In this document: in pieces, positions 45,441 through 56,599 of the stretch
Position numbering within the stretch: position 1 is the first letter of the stretch
Layout: every line of letters starts with the position of its first letter
Origin: Sipunculus nudus
Lineage: Eukaryota; Annelida; Sipuncula; Golfingiida; Sipunculidae
Length of the DNA: 64,000 nucleotides
Reading direction: 5' to 3'
Assembly (NCBI GenBank): GCA_026874595.1
Contig: CM049315.1
Location: 64,789,389 to 64,853,388 of the forward strand
Notes under the pieces: generated by a model
What the model was told of the DNA's origin: nothing
Database searches by the model: none
Seen by the model: only the letters and a program-made list of their open reading frames with translations
Position numbers and translations under genes: made by a program

Positions 45441-47394
45441 AGCTCAGCTGACTATAAGTCATCTGAGCTATAGTCGTGGTCCTTTGTCCGTCGTCCGTCC
45501 GGCCGTTAACAGGGCACGTTTTGAAACTGTTTGACCTACGATTCCAAAAATTTGCATACCATTAGATGTCCCCAAAATCTCCAACCATACCGAAAATTGG
45601 GTCATTTGGACTTGGTTCATTCGAGATATTAAGGAAAAACCTCCGTTTTCCATAAAAAAAGCCATTGTCAAGGCTGCCTAATATCAAAACCACCGATCTG
45701 TTTTTGATCATATTTAGTATTCATATTCTTCCATACATTTTCTATGAACATACTAAAAATTAGGTCAGTGTTGGGTATTATTTTGAAGTTATGGGCCAAA
45801 ATATAATGCAATTTTTAAAAAATCAGGAAATATATTTACTCACCTAACATGAGAATTACTGAAGCTAGATACTTTTATTTCAAGAATATAACTTTATTTA
45901 ATCAAGATTCAATTGTTTACCCGAAATTAGGCCTGAATTTTGCAAATTTTTCAAGTTATTCACATAAATAAAAAATCAATACCTTAAATTTTGTCCAACT
46001 TTGGCAATGGCACGTTTTTTCCCTGTAAGCACTGTTAATTTAATTTTTACTGCATATATACATTAGGATTTAATTTTTTAAAATCTGAAATTTCAAAGGG
46101 ATTGATTGAATAGAGTAGCTTTCATTCAAGTTTTCATACACCATGTCAAGTGTTGTTTACACCTAGCCCACCTAGTAGTACAGCCTTCACTTGCATTATG
46201 TAACCCACCCCAGGCAGCTTGCCCTGGCTCAGCTTGGCCACTACCAGCAGGCTTCCCCTCTCCCCTGCACTCCCCCCCCCCCCCCCGATGGTTCATTAAC
46301 TAGATGAATGTTATATTTTCTGTATTTGATTCATTCTTATTCCAGGCTATGCTACATTTTAGATTTTGTATTGTACCACAAGGGTTACAATGATTTAAGT
46401 GCACATTTAATTGTGTCCACAAATGGGTGTATTGCTATGAAAGTGTGGATGTTCATCAGATAAGTAATTCCTTACTTCAGAAGAGTAAAAACCTCACCAG
46501 GTGTGAATATACTATTAATTCCAGTAATAAATTAAAGCTGAGATAGTAATTAGCACAATGATATTGTTTGTCCCTCATTCAACCAACAGTTTGTATACTT
46601 TATTTGAAAAGATATTTTATTTGATCAAATTTACTGAATCTTTTATTTTATTTCGGTGAATAAATTTAAGCAGGTACTGAAAACTCCAATGTGCAAAACT
46701 TTTTAATAGTGATTCAAGGAATAATCTTTAAGATGCCATGTTGTGGCATTATTTTCTTTTAAATTCAGTTTAAACATTTGTGATTTAAAAATAATAAAAT
46801 ATATGGGAATGCATAATATGACCAATTATGAGCTACACTTTGGATATATAATGATTGCAACTCTTGCAACAATTCTAATATTTTAACTTATATTTTCAGT
46901 TTTTTTTACTCTGGATATATAATGATTGCAACTTTTGCAACAATTCTAATATTTTAACTTATATTTTCAGGGGTTTTTATTATTAAAAATTTATAAAACT
47001 TGTCAATAAAAAAAATGATTCAGATAAAAACTTTTAATGGAAAAAGTGGATATGCTAAAAATATAGGCTTACATAAAAACTTAAATGTAGTATTCCCTTG
47101 AAAGTGAAATAAAGGTACAAGTCCATTCTGTCCATTTGCCTGTCCATCTGTAAATTTTCATATGCATCACAGTATTTCAAAACTTTTACTGTTTTTCTTC
47201 ATGACAGTCTTGTCAGAGTTTTAGTTTGCAATCATATATTTAGAACTTTACTTTAACCAAGTAGGAGGGCCCCTTTCCTCTTAGCTTCTCATATTCTAAT
47301 ATAAATGAATAACATTACAATAGAATATTTTGCATAATTTGCATTTGCAAAAATTTCAAACTTCAGCTGAGCGCCGTGACCCAAGGGTCCCTTG
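45441..47394 (+). repeat. TAGCTCAG-family repeat, full copy in gypsy B
   Basis: This copy runs from TAGCTCAGCTGAC...GTCATCTGAGCTA (a 12-bp-stem hairpin) to GACCCAAGGGTCCCTTG. Copy A of the gypsy element, at 36145-36165, shows the uninterrupted target (CCAAATTTTTCTGC), so both ends are placed to within a few bases in a T run. The target duplication is two bases or none. It is about 1.95 kb and non-coding. Ends carry the inverted string GCTCAGCTGA. Internally, a roughly 70-base segment is duplicated in tandem (46843-46975), and a C run lies at 46270. Confidence 0.8.
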
Positions 47395-47908
47395 TTTCTG
47401 CTTTTACTGAACCTTTGACTAATTTGTTAAACAAAAGTTTGTATGGAATGTTCAGTGTGAAAATGCATTTCAGAATTTGAAAGCAATTCTGCAAAGTTCA
47501 CCAGTTTTAGCAGATCCAGACTTTTCTGTACCTTTTAAGTTAGCTGTAGATGCTAGTGATACTGCTGCTGGTGTTGTGTTGTTACGAGAAGGCAGTGATC
47601 GCATTGATCATCCAATTTGTTATTTTTCAAGAAAGTTTAATGCAAACCAGAAACACTACTCCACTACTGAAAAAGAATGTTTGGCTTTGATTTTGGCATT
47701 GCAACATTTTGAAGTTTATGTTACTTCATCAGTCAAGCCTGTTATTGTCTTCAGTGATCACAATCCCCTCACGTTCAGGAACAGGTTAAAGTGTAAAAAT
47801 CAAAGATTGTTGGGATGGAGTTTGTTTTTACAGGATTACAATCTTGAAATCAGACCCATTAAAGGGAAAGACAATTTACTTGCTGATTGCTTATCGAGAT
47901 GTTTATGA
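47395..47908 (+). pseudogene. RNase H domain of gypsy copy B
   Basis: An uninterrupted frame of 143 residues (47477-47908) carries a full RNase H pattern: LAVDASDTAAGVVLL (Asp), STTEKECLALILALQHFE (Glu), VIVFSDHNPLTFRNRL (Asp) and the terminal DNLLADCLSRCL. The preceding part (47395-47476), the end of the reverse transcriptase connection, has a small deletion. In a living element this domain removes the RNA strand of the RNA/DNA hybrid. It is isolated here by the insertion upstream. Confidence 0.85.
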
Positions 47909-48023
47909 AATGTTTTAAACGAATTGTTTATGTAATGTTGTAAATAAGATGGTTTTGAAATGTTGTAAAAATTTAGTGATTGTGATCGCAAAAAGAAAGT
48001 TTTGAGAAAACTTTCTTTTTTTT

Positions 48024-48041
48024 TACAGGGGGGGGGGGGGG
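48024..48041 (+). promoter_or_regulatory. Polypurine tract of gypsy copy B
   Basis: A run of 14 G follows TTTTACA and directly precedes the LTR start. Copy A has AGGAGGGGCAG at the same place, so the G run has expanded here. Confidence 0.7.
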
Positions 48042-48640
48042 TGTTACAGGTGTCTGTTTTGTTGTGCGCAGGAGTGTTACATGTGTCTGTTAACATTCTA
48101 GTGCGTGAAGTGCAGGCATAGTTCGTTGCTATTGGAACCACGCTTGTTTGGGCGCTGGCTCACGTGTGGGGGTCTGAAGCGTAGAAACACAGCGTTCTTT
48201 GTTCTAGATGTTTCGGGTCTGTTCATGTGCGTGTGTATCGTTCTTTGGAATTTTCCTTTTCTAGGATTTTATGGTGAGAAGCTATATATAGGGGCTGTGT
48301 TTAGAGCCGGGAGAGAGAGAAAAAAAATCCAGCGGACACGGAAGAATGTGAGTTAGTATTGGGACCTTTCCGAATTGCAGAACTGATAGATATTCTCAGT
48401 TTGCCTTTGGGATTATTACCAGAAGTTCACTTTTTGATTAAAACAGATTGATTTCGGGATTGAATCGGACTATTCTCTGAGAAGATTTACATGAACTGTT
48501 CACCTGGAATATTTATGTTAAAGGATTCTTGTACAGCTGTGACAGTGGTGGTATCCAGATATCGAAGCCTAGGATCCAGAAACTCTGATACTGTACATTT
48601 ATTTGTTATACTGTGTAGTTAATTGTATTGATTTAGTGTA

Positions 48641-49470
48641 TGACCTTAAATCTCCATACCTCACCCACCATTGACGACTCAATGGCTGCTGTGCAGCGGT
48701 GCATTGCTGATCTTAATGCATGGATGGTTGTGAATAAGCTCAAGCTAAACGGCAATAAGACAGAACTCATGGTGCTAACATCACCCCATCTCAGGACAAG
48801 AGTTGACATTCCAGCCCTTCGTGTCGGGGCCGATACTGTCTTTGCTAGCCCCAGCATCAGGAACTTGGGATCAATGTGGGACCAGGCTGCAACAATGGAA
48901 GAGCATGTTCGACACGTCTGCAAAACATGCTATTTCCATCTACATAACATTGCGGCAGTAAGACACATACTTACACGTGACGCCACAGAACGACTGATCC
49001 ATGCCTTTATTTCTACAAGGCTTGATAGCTGCAACTCACTGCTTCTGAATGTACCAGCTGCGCAGATCGCTAAACTGCAGCGCGTTCAGAACTGCGCAGC
49101 TCGGATAGTCACCAGGAAGCGTATGCGTGACAGCATCACAGGAATTCTGAGAGATCTTCACTGGCTTCCTGTTAAGCATCGGATCAATTTCAAGGCTTTG
49201 TGTCTAACTTATCAATGTGTGAATGGTCTAGCCCCTGCATATTTGTCCGAGCTTGTGTCCCCATATGTGCCATCAAGAAGTCTCCGATCAAACAGCCAAC
49301 TACTCCTGCAGCAACCAGCCTCCAGAACTAGATCCTATGGAGATCGCGCATTTGCAGTCGCTGTACCAAAGTTATGGAATCAGTTGCCTATGGTCCTAAA
49401 AATTAGTGATTCATATGACACTTTCAAGAAGAAACTAAAGACACATCTTTCTAGCTTTGCATATAATTAG
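48641..49470 (+). pseudogene. C-terminal part of LINE reverse transcriptase
   Basis: A 276-codon open frame without stops covers the thumb and C-terminal region of a CR1/L2-group reverse transcriptase. It has CIADLNAWMVVNKLKLNGNK, the LGSMWDQAATMEEHV stretch, FISTRLDSCNSLLLNVPA, LQRVQNCAARIVTR, LHWLPVKHRINFKALCLTYQ, and a final PKLWNQLPMVLKISDSYDTF. The catalytic YADD box lies upstream and was lost by 5' truncation. The first ATG is incidental. The clean frame suggests a young insertion. Confidence 0.85.
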
Positions 49471-49682
49471 ATATTTCTCTAGTCAGTTTCACTACTTACA
49501 GACTTTTACTTATCTTAGTCAATTCTCATACTTTTTTTTAGTACTTTAATTTTTAATTTTTATTTATCTCTTATTTTAAATTTTAACTCAAATTATGCAT
49601 GTTATTGTAAGGCGCCCCTGAGCAACACTGAGTGTTGGAAGGTGGCGCGGTATTAAGTGAATAAATTATAATTATAATTATA
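48641..49682 (+). mobile_element. 5'-truncated CR1/L2-like LINE inside the gypsy LTR
   Basis: The insertion sits between TTTAGTGTA and TTGTAATG, which are adjacent in the LTR of copy A (TTTAGTGTGTTGTAATG). It ends with a 3' UTR (GGCGCCCCTGAGCAACACTG, GGTGGCGCGGTATTAAGTG) and an AATTAT-repeat tail, as in L2/CR1-type LINEs, which end in short repeats rather than poly-A. Confidence 0.85.
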
Positions 49683-49959
49683 TTGTAATGAAAGGATTGT
49701 TTTAAGATTAAATTATAATTATTTGTTAACAAAAAAAACACTGACTTCTTTATTCATTCCCCTAGACATTTCAAGCTGCCTAGTGTTACGGAATCTGATT
49801 TTTTTTTTCTCCGTGACAAAATTGTCACGACTTTGTGATTTGTTGTTATTATGTTCCGTAACAATATTAATAAAACCAAAGGTAATTCTGAGTTAGGAAT
49901 ATTCTTAAAATACCTCCGTAAAGGATGTATGAACTTTTTGACCGACAATATGTTTGTAA

Positions 49960-50425
49960 ACACAGCAATGTTGACAAAAGGGGGGAAAATGTAACCTAAC
50001 ATGGTATATGTGGCGTATTTGCGGAGGCACAAAAGGTTATTTGTTGGAAAACGCCATTTGCAAAATTCTCACCTATCAGACTTACTGTCCATTGTTGATT
50101 TTTTTTTTTTGGCAGGCCCCCACATATTATAAACACGTTGATATTGTTACGAAGACAAATAATTGACTGAAAAATGCTGGGCTGATCCCGGTTTCGAACC
50201 CAGGTCGGTGGCGCACATGTCCGGCGTACAAGCCGGCGTACCAGCCGCTTCGCTAGCAAAGCAAGCTTCACTAGCGAAACAGTTCGGTCCGCTTTTATGT
50301 CACCCCGTAACAGTATAAACAAAACAAGCAGCCTGTGTGCGTGATATCAACGTTTTCTGGCTTTGAATAAAATCTTCCAAGGGATTACCTTTAGTTTTAT
50401 AAAGGTCAGATAGGTGATATTACCC
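49960..50425. repeat. Dispersed repeat C, copy 2
   Basis: This matches 12590-12900 (GCAATGTTGACAAA, AACGCCATTTGCAAA, CCCCCACATATTATAAACACG, ACAAGCAGCCTGTGTG). It is interrupted by a 168-base tRNA-like unit (50145-50312) that the other copy lacks. Confidence 0.65.
50145..50312 (-). mobile_element. tRNA-derived SINE-like unit with TGTTACG/CGTAACA tips
   Basis: On the minus strand an A box TAGCGAAGCGG (50255-50245) and a B box GGTTCGAAACC (50200-50190) are spaced as in tRNA genes. The T arm folds as a full 5-bp stem with a TTCGAAA loop. The D arm is plausible, but the anticodon arm and acceptor stem do not pair well, so it is tRNA-derived and not a working tRNA gene. The unit begins and ends with the 7-base inverted tips TGTTACG and CGTAACA and interrupts repeat C, so it moved in. 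Confidence 0.55.
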
Positions 50426-50429
50426 CTTT

Positions 50430-52373
50430 AAAACACATAATTGATGTGCGTGTTACATATATCACATATTGCTGATTCTCTGCTGGTTTATTGCTTAGTA
50501 CTAATCGTCAACACCATTTAAGCGAAACAACCATTTTGTAATAAATTTGTGTGGTTAGTAAAAAAAGATTAAAACAGCCTTGTTGATCCTGATAAAGGAA
50601 CAACCTATTGAATCTTAACTATTCCAGAGCATTAGAAACCTTTGTCTAAATATCTTTTGAGTTTACCTGAATATAGGCGGGAATAGGTCAGCTTTTTATT
50701 GTAATTGTCACAAAAAAGATGGAAATAGAAAACATAAAAATATGCTGCCCTGACAAAAGTAGACAACACATCTGCACGTGCACATGGTCATATTGATGCG
50801 GTCCGTAAAAATGTTAAGTGTGTACATGTAAATGGCATCTGGCGAATTCAAATACATGTATCTTTAAGAACCCCGTAGGTTAATGTCGGATAATCGGGAC
50901 CAAGCACCTCAAGATTCAGATACCACTACCACAGTGGTAATATCAAGAATTACTATCAGGTCTGCATCGACAAGCAGATGCGCGTGCTTTGAAAACCAGA
51001 ATGCCACAGTAGCTGGTTATAAGATACGCTTAGAACGTATTCGAATAATATTGATATAGGCAGTGGAATATATAATATAAGGGTAACTATTTCAAATGAC
51101 CATATATATGTATGTAGGTGAAGTAAAAATTGATTTATCTTGAACATGGTTGAAATTATGTATTATATTTAAATCATAAGGTACAGCAATGCCTGAAAGA
51201 CAGTCGGAACATCGGAAAATCTTATTTTTCTGCTACAGTCCTGGAATTTATGGGCAATCTGCGCCGCTCTTCATGAATTCGAGAAACAATGGAAGATCAC
51301 TTGTGAAGGTTCCCTCCTTGATTTAGAAACACTCTACTGCATGATCATAGTCTTTGTTACATACCTGTTATATATGTGGGTAATATCGTTGGTAATATCG
51401 GGGGATTAAAACCATTGATATTCAAAAATATGTTGAAATCAATTGTCAATTCATGAATCAAAACACCTGTAATAACACGGTAGTATAATCGCATGATAAA
51501 AACCTCAAACGTTTTCTTCCCAACGTTTTTCCGTGCACACGATATGAAAACCTTGATTTTAACAATGCCTCCTGTAAAGGGAGAAAGTTTTAAATGTGCA
51601 GTTCATATAGGAATATTTTGAGGCATTATTCATATAAGAAATATAAGGATATTCTGCTCCACAACTTTAATGCCATTAAATTTCTTTGGATGATGTTGTT
51701 AAACCTTAGTGGGGCTTAGCTTTAATATTTATATTTTAACAAGTTAAAACTTAAGATATAAACTGCACGGTCCATACATTCAATTGTATGTTACATGTTG
51801 ATTCATGTGTTACTAAGTTAACTCCTCACAAAATATCAACAAATTTAATTTTCGTTGTAAAATAATTGATTGGAAAGTCCATCTTTAACTTTCCAAATTT
51901 AATGACTTCTGCAGTCTAGGAAGAGCACATGTAAGGCGCCCTGCAGACGGTACGGCTGTTCCTCGCCTCACTCAGACATGAGTGCAATTCGGGGATCTAT
52001 ACCCTGATGTTATAACCACGCAGAATGCAATTAAGTAAAGATCCCCTTTCATGAATTTACAAATATTTAGATGTTATCTTAACGGAGCAAATCACACATA
52101 CGTCAATAAATAATTTAATTGCTGGGGAATAAAAATGAAATCTGAAAACAAAATAGATCACGAATAAATGGAAAAAGAATCAAATAACATGAGATGTGTA
52201 AGCGCTCAACGAGCCGGGGGGCGGGGGGGGGGGGGGGGGGGGGGCTTGCAGTTTTAACAACTGGAAACAGCTGATGGTTTATATTATTATGGCATTTGCA
52301 TCCCCTGGTTAATGTTAACTCGACAGTGATTCCATCCAGGCGTAATGGGAAGGTCCTGCCCAACGGCCGTGTT
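50430..52373. other. Unassigned intergenic sequence
   Basis: No gene recognised. A G-rich homopolymer (52216-52244, interrupted once) could form a quadruplex. Confidence 0.3.
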
Positions 52374-52522
52374 TCACACACAAACGAGTGCGCCTCTCGG
52401 GGGATCCTCGGTGGTTAGTCCAGCAATGGGGATGATTACGCATCCAGGACCCGCAGGTGCAGTAGTCATTGGGGCTTGGTGAACGCCAGGATATGAAATG
52501 AGAGGAAGCGTGTGATACTGCC
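52374..52522 (-). CDS. Candidate terminal exon, unrecognised
   Basis: On the minus strand an AG acceptor (GGTTTCGGACTATGTGACAG) ends at 52523. A 49-codon frame follows (from GQYHTLPLISYPGVHQAP to a final DPPRGALVCV) and stops at TGA 52376-52374. Composition is higher in GC and codon use more gene-like than its AT-rich surroundings, and Pro/Thr/Gly-rich C-terminal tails of this sort are common in animal membrane proteins. No partner exon lies in view and I recognise no family. Confidence 0.3.
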
Positions 52523-53280
52523 CTGTCACATAGTCCGAAACCGGAATAGAAATCGGCAGATGTACATATATGTAGTTAAGTTTGCATTTCAAAAATGGAG
52601 AAGGCTACCTCCACCCAAAAATAATTATAAAAAAAAGGTTCCATCCAATGTGTTGGCCTTAATGCCTAGATCTACATGGTCAGTTTTACCTAACAAGTGT
52701 ACCGTAGAGATATTTGTATTCCCATAATCTGCAAAATTTCCTTTACAAATAATGCGTACTCATATGCCATTTTACATATGCAGATGGGCTAATTTTTTTG
52801 CTGATTATTTTTGTGTGTGCATTTTTGTCTCTATTTAGCTTTGAGAAGTACCTTATCTATAACTTGTAACAATTAGACCTGTTTCAGCTCATATTCAGAT
52901 AAACTATATAGAAATTTAAAATATCCAGAAAACGGTTTCTACTGATCCCCCTGTTCTACAAGCTACTTGGAAATCTTTAAAATATGACATGAATATATCT
53001 GTATCAAGACCACCAACAAGGGTTTTTGAATCTTGGAATCTTCCATATAACGACACAAATTGATTCTAAATGTTTGTTTTGTTGCAATATGGTAGGCACC
53101 TAGACCATGTTGTACTACTATGAGAGAATCAGCAATATAAAAAGGAGATCACGAGGATCAATTTCATAAGATCTTTCCTTTTGATAACCATATCACATAA
53201 CATATCACAGTGTAGTGCCCAAAATATTTTTATGCTTTAAAATATGAGTACATACATTTTACTTTGACCTTGAATACCCT
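52523..53280. other. Unassigned sequence
   Basis: AT-rich; nothing supported. Confidence 0.3.
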
Positions 53281-53590
53281 CTGTGGGCTTCCGAAAAACT
53301 CCTGATTAGTTGCAATTAACAGAACACATTGAAAAAAGTATAAATCAATCCAATTATCTAATACCATTAAGTGTCATGATTATCTCTATGATAAGACTGC
53401 CATTATGGCCCTTTCGAATTTCCTGGGGTCACAGAGTTCACAAAAACTCCTTTTAAGTTGCAATCGACAGAACACATTCAAAAACGTAAGAATGGATAAA
53501 AAATCATTAAGTTTTAAGCGACAATTACAGTGTAATAGCATTATCTCTATGTTAAGATTGCAGTGGTGGCCATCTTGGATTCCTTGAGGT
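53281..53590. repeat. Two diverged tandem units of about 150 bp
   Basis: Both units share an AAAAACTCC...AGTTGCAAT...ACAGAACACATT...TTATCTCTATG..AAGA.TGC order, starting at about 53285 and about 53435. Non-coding. Confidence 0.5.
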
Positions 53591-53812
53591 CACAGGGTTC
53601 ATAAAAATAAATATAACCTGCATTCATTCACCAGCTTAAGTGCAAATAAAATGAAAGCAAGCACTATTTTATTCAATTCCTAAGAAAACGTCGTTCTATT
53701 ATACGTGCAAGTACACTCTATCCCCAACACTCAATAATTCTCAAGGGTGAAGTCATCAGTCATTTTCGCAATTTGGGCATCAAATTCCTACGGAAATAAA
53801 TCCCCGTCTATA

Positions 53813-54840
53813 CTATAATGCGAACCTGTGCAATGGGATATACATCAGGTATAATGCTTCCATGCTGGACCGTTACAAGTACATGTGTGACATGTATATG
53901 TACAATGCAAGCACTGAACATGTTGTACCTGAGTGCATGCACAAATTACACAAACGTCACTGCTAAAATACTGGCATAGGTGCACACAACACAAAAATGA
54001 ATGAAAGTGACATCACCAGCCCTGTAAGCGAGAAAGCCATTGAAGATTTCATTAACAATTTCATGCTTTAAACCACTATTCGGCTATGTACACAGATCCA
54101 TGAAACAACTAGATACAGGTAGTTGAAAGCCACTACGTTTAATAAGAGTTTAGAAATTAGAGTTGTACAAGTGAAGTGAGGCAGGGATTGAGTAGTAAGG
54201 GGAAATAGAGTGAGATGGATGTCTGGCACGTAAACATGATTGTAGGATGCACCACCTGAGGCCAATACTGCAAATCACACCTGAGAAAAGGGCATTTATT
54301 TATTTTTAAAAAAGGTAGGTGGCGCCACCTGTATGGTTTATGAGAAAACTTTCCAAGATGGATGAACATGCCAAATTTAAGAAATTTCAAGGTACCTACT
54401 TGAAATAACTTTGAATTAAACAGACTTGCATTGACTTGTTTAAAATAATAAAATGAACTTTACCATTAAAACACCACATCCAGCTGTTATAGTAGTCAGA
54501 CATAGCCCTCTTCCAATCCTGGCACTGTGAAAAAGCTATTTATAGAGCTGACATAATCTTTGCTGATGGCCAACATCCAGGCACCAGCAAATCTTGGCAA
54601 TCTGCCAATGGTAAACCAAGTGCTGCCACCTGTACACAAAAGTGGTCCCTACTTGAAATAACTTTATAATACATTTTCCAAATTCAAAATGCTTTTCAGC
54701 TGACTTTTTATAAAAAAAAAAGAAATTAGGAATATATGAAAAATTACTACAGATGCATCCTGAATGCAAAATTATATTACAGATACATCTCACCGATGGC
54801 AAAATCTCGAATTAAGTTGAGTATAGATACCAATTATTTA
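53813..54840 (-). repeat. Dispersed repeat D, copy 2
   Basis: It begins at the shared boundary ATGCGAACCTGT and includes ATACATCAGGTATAATGCTT, TGGCATAGGTGCACACAACAC, AGCGAGAAAGCCATTGAAGA, the palindrome GGTGGCGCCACC and the late block GAATGCAAAATTATATTACAG. All have counterparts in the same order at 59965-62305. Confidence 0.65.
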
Positions 54841-55504
54841 TAATCCATGTACAGCCGTCTTTATATAGCCACAGAGAGCTGTATATCTGCCGTTGCCTAG
54901 CATGAGGAATATCTAAAATCATTAATCTACATTTTTTAAAAGCTTTTAAAAAACATTCTTGTCAATAGTAACTATAGATAACCTGAAATCTAAATGTCTA
55001 GAGGCATGATGTAACGGATGCTGATAAACTGGTGCCAGGCTAGATGTAACTGCTTAACACGGCTAACATATATGGTAAAATGACTCCATTCAATCTGTGT
55101 AGTTCAGCCAAAATTCATCATTTTGAACCATTAAAGACAATTTTTATAAGAATTATTCAGGGGATTATCCTTGAAAAGATTGAACTAATTGGCCTCAGAG
55201 GCATCAATCAAAAAACCTTTTGCAGGGAGTTCTCTGTTAGGCCTTCCAATAGTACAATACTAATAAGCCTTTAATTGTGACGTTGGTGAAAATACATGTT
55301 ACATTTATGGTATATTATTGCCGTTATCTATATTTTGTATGTATGGATACTTGACATGGGACTTCGAGGACAGCGGTAATTCATTCAGTGCTTGGTGAAA
55401 ATAAACTGCCGGCCAATATAATTAATGAATGAAAAAAAACAGCTCAAGATATGTTTGTGTATTTCAATATGAATTCCACAACGCTACAGTAAGCTACAGT
55501 GAAG
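54841..55504. other. Unassigned sequence
   Basis: No gene or clear repeat recognised. Confidence 0.3.
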
Positions 55505-55512
55505 CTGATTAG

Positions 55513-55938
55513 CAGGGGCATCAGTACGGAGGGGGGCACATATCACCCACGTTTTAGCAAAGTGGGAATGATCTATAAATACATATAATCATTCCCCCAC
55601 CCAGCTCTTCAGGTAATTATATTTATATACTGAAAATTAAATATATCAATAAATTGAATTAAAAACTTTGGCTCCGTTTCTGAGTTTACTATGAATATGA
55701 ATGATTATCAATATGAAATAAACATGTTTTAGCATTAACCTATTAATGGTTGTATTATGTTTCCATAATACAACATAATTCATTTTTTAAAACCTATAAA
55801 TACATTACTGTAATATATTTGAAATGTGTCACGCAGATATAAAAGGTATATATATATATGTCCTAACTTTGAATACCCTCTAACGCCTGCGAGCCCCCCC
55901 CCCCCCCCCCCCTTCCCGATGATAAATTGACGCCACTG
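55513..55938. mobile_element. hAT MITE with intact 8-bp target duplication
   Basis: The element runs from CAGGGGCATCA to TGACGCCACTG, inverted ends with 9 of 11 positions matching. The target duplication CTGATTAG is perfect on both sides (55505-55512 and 55939-55946), the 8-bp size that defines hAT. It has no transposase. An 18-base C run lies inside the right end at about 55894. Confidence 0.85.
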
Positions 55939-56159
55939 CTGATTAGACCTCCATTCTGACAGCTGTACGTGCATGCTGAATATAGCCCAAGCTTCAGCTA
56001 AAGCTCCAACTAAAATCTATTTGAGACATTAATAAAATAATTGGCACAAAACCAGAATTTAACCATACAGGGTGGTATCAACTTTTAAGTCTACAATGAG
56101 AAGATTATAAAAGCACTTCCCTGTACCCATAGATAAATTGTAAAATTATAAAAAATGAG

Positions 56160-56440
56160 TATGATAAAAATTATTTATTAGATAACTCATTATTCTCATA
56201 CCAAAAATGGTTATGCTGAAAATATGGTTTAATATAAGCTAACAATTATTATTCCCGTGCCTCAGCAGAAAGTGAAATAAAGAGATCAGTCCTGTCTGTC
56301 CACCTGTCTGTTTATCTGTAAATATTTCATATACGCAACACAGTATTACAAAAAAATTTTCTTTAAGTAAAATGTATATGTTGCATTTGCTAAAATTTAA
56401 CAAAATTCGACTGAGCGCCTTGACCCATTGATCCCTCTTT
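56160..56440 (+). repeat. TAGCTCAG-family repeat, tail fragment
   Basis: This matches 47050-47394: GAAAGTGAAATAAAG, CTGTCTGTCCACCTGTCTG, TGCATTTGC, and CGACTGAGCGCCTTGACCCA near the end. The hairpin-end half is missing. Confidence 0.6.
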
Positions 56441-56599
56441 CATCTTGGTATGAAATTTTATGAATGATGGAATTTGTTGATAAATTTCAAATCACATGAA
56501 ATGTATGTTATTTGCAGCTTAACTGAAAACTATCACACTTTTATAGAACATAACATAAACGTTGATGTTATAGAATAATTCAGAAGCCGACTCTTTAGT

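Larger units (their letters stand above)
44006..49863 (+). mobile_element. Gypsy copy B, 5'-truncated, twice interrupted
   Basis: Similarity to copy A begins abruptly inside integrase at 44006. It runs through reverse transcriptase, RNase H, a polypurine tract and a 3' LTR. Two later insertions split it: a TAGCTCAG repeat (45441-47394) between reverse transcriptase and RNase H, and a LINE (48641-49682) inside the 3' LTR. There is no 5' LTR, Gag or protease. It repeats the integrase-before-reverse-transcriptase order of copy A. Confidence 0.8.
48042..49863 (+). repeat. 3' LTR of gypsy copy B, split by a LINE
   Basis: The LTR parts 48042-48640 and 49683-49863 total about 780 bases and align with the 799-base LTR of copy A, from TGTTACAGGTG to GTTCCGTAACA. 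A GTGTTACATGTGTCTG duplication lies just inside the start. Conserved landmarks are TATATATAGGGGCTGTG, CCAGCGGACACGGAAGA and AAATTATAATTATTTGTTAA. Confidence 0.85.

Noticed and set aside
45441-47394. Helitron assignment of the TAGCTCAG family
   Set aside because: There are end hairpins and little target duplication, but the ends are not TC and CTRR and no A/T target rule is visible, so the class is left open.
48633-48923. Minus-strand 96-codon frame
   Set aside because: It is antisense to the LINE reverse transcriptase.
50180-50260. Functional tRNA gene on the minus strand
   Set aside because: The A box, B box and T arm are good, but the acceptor stem does not pair and the anticodon stem is off by a base, so a tRNA-derived SINE-like unit fits better.
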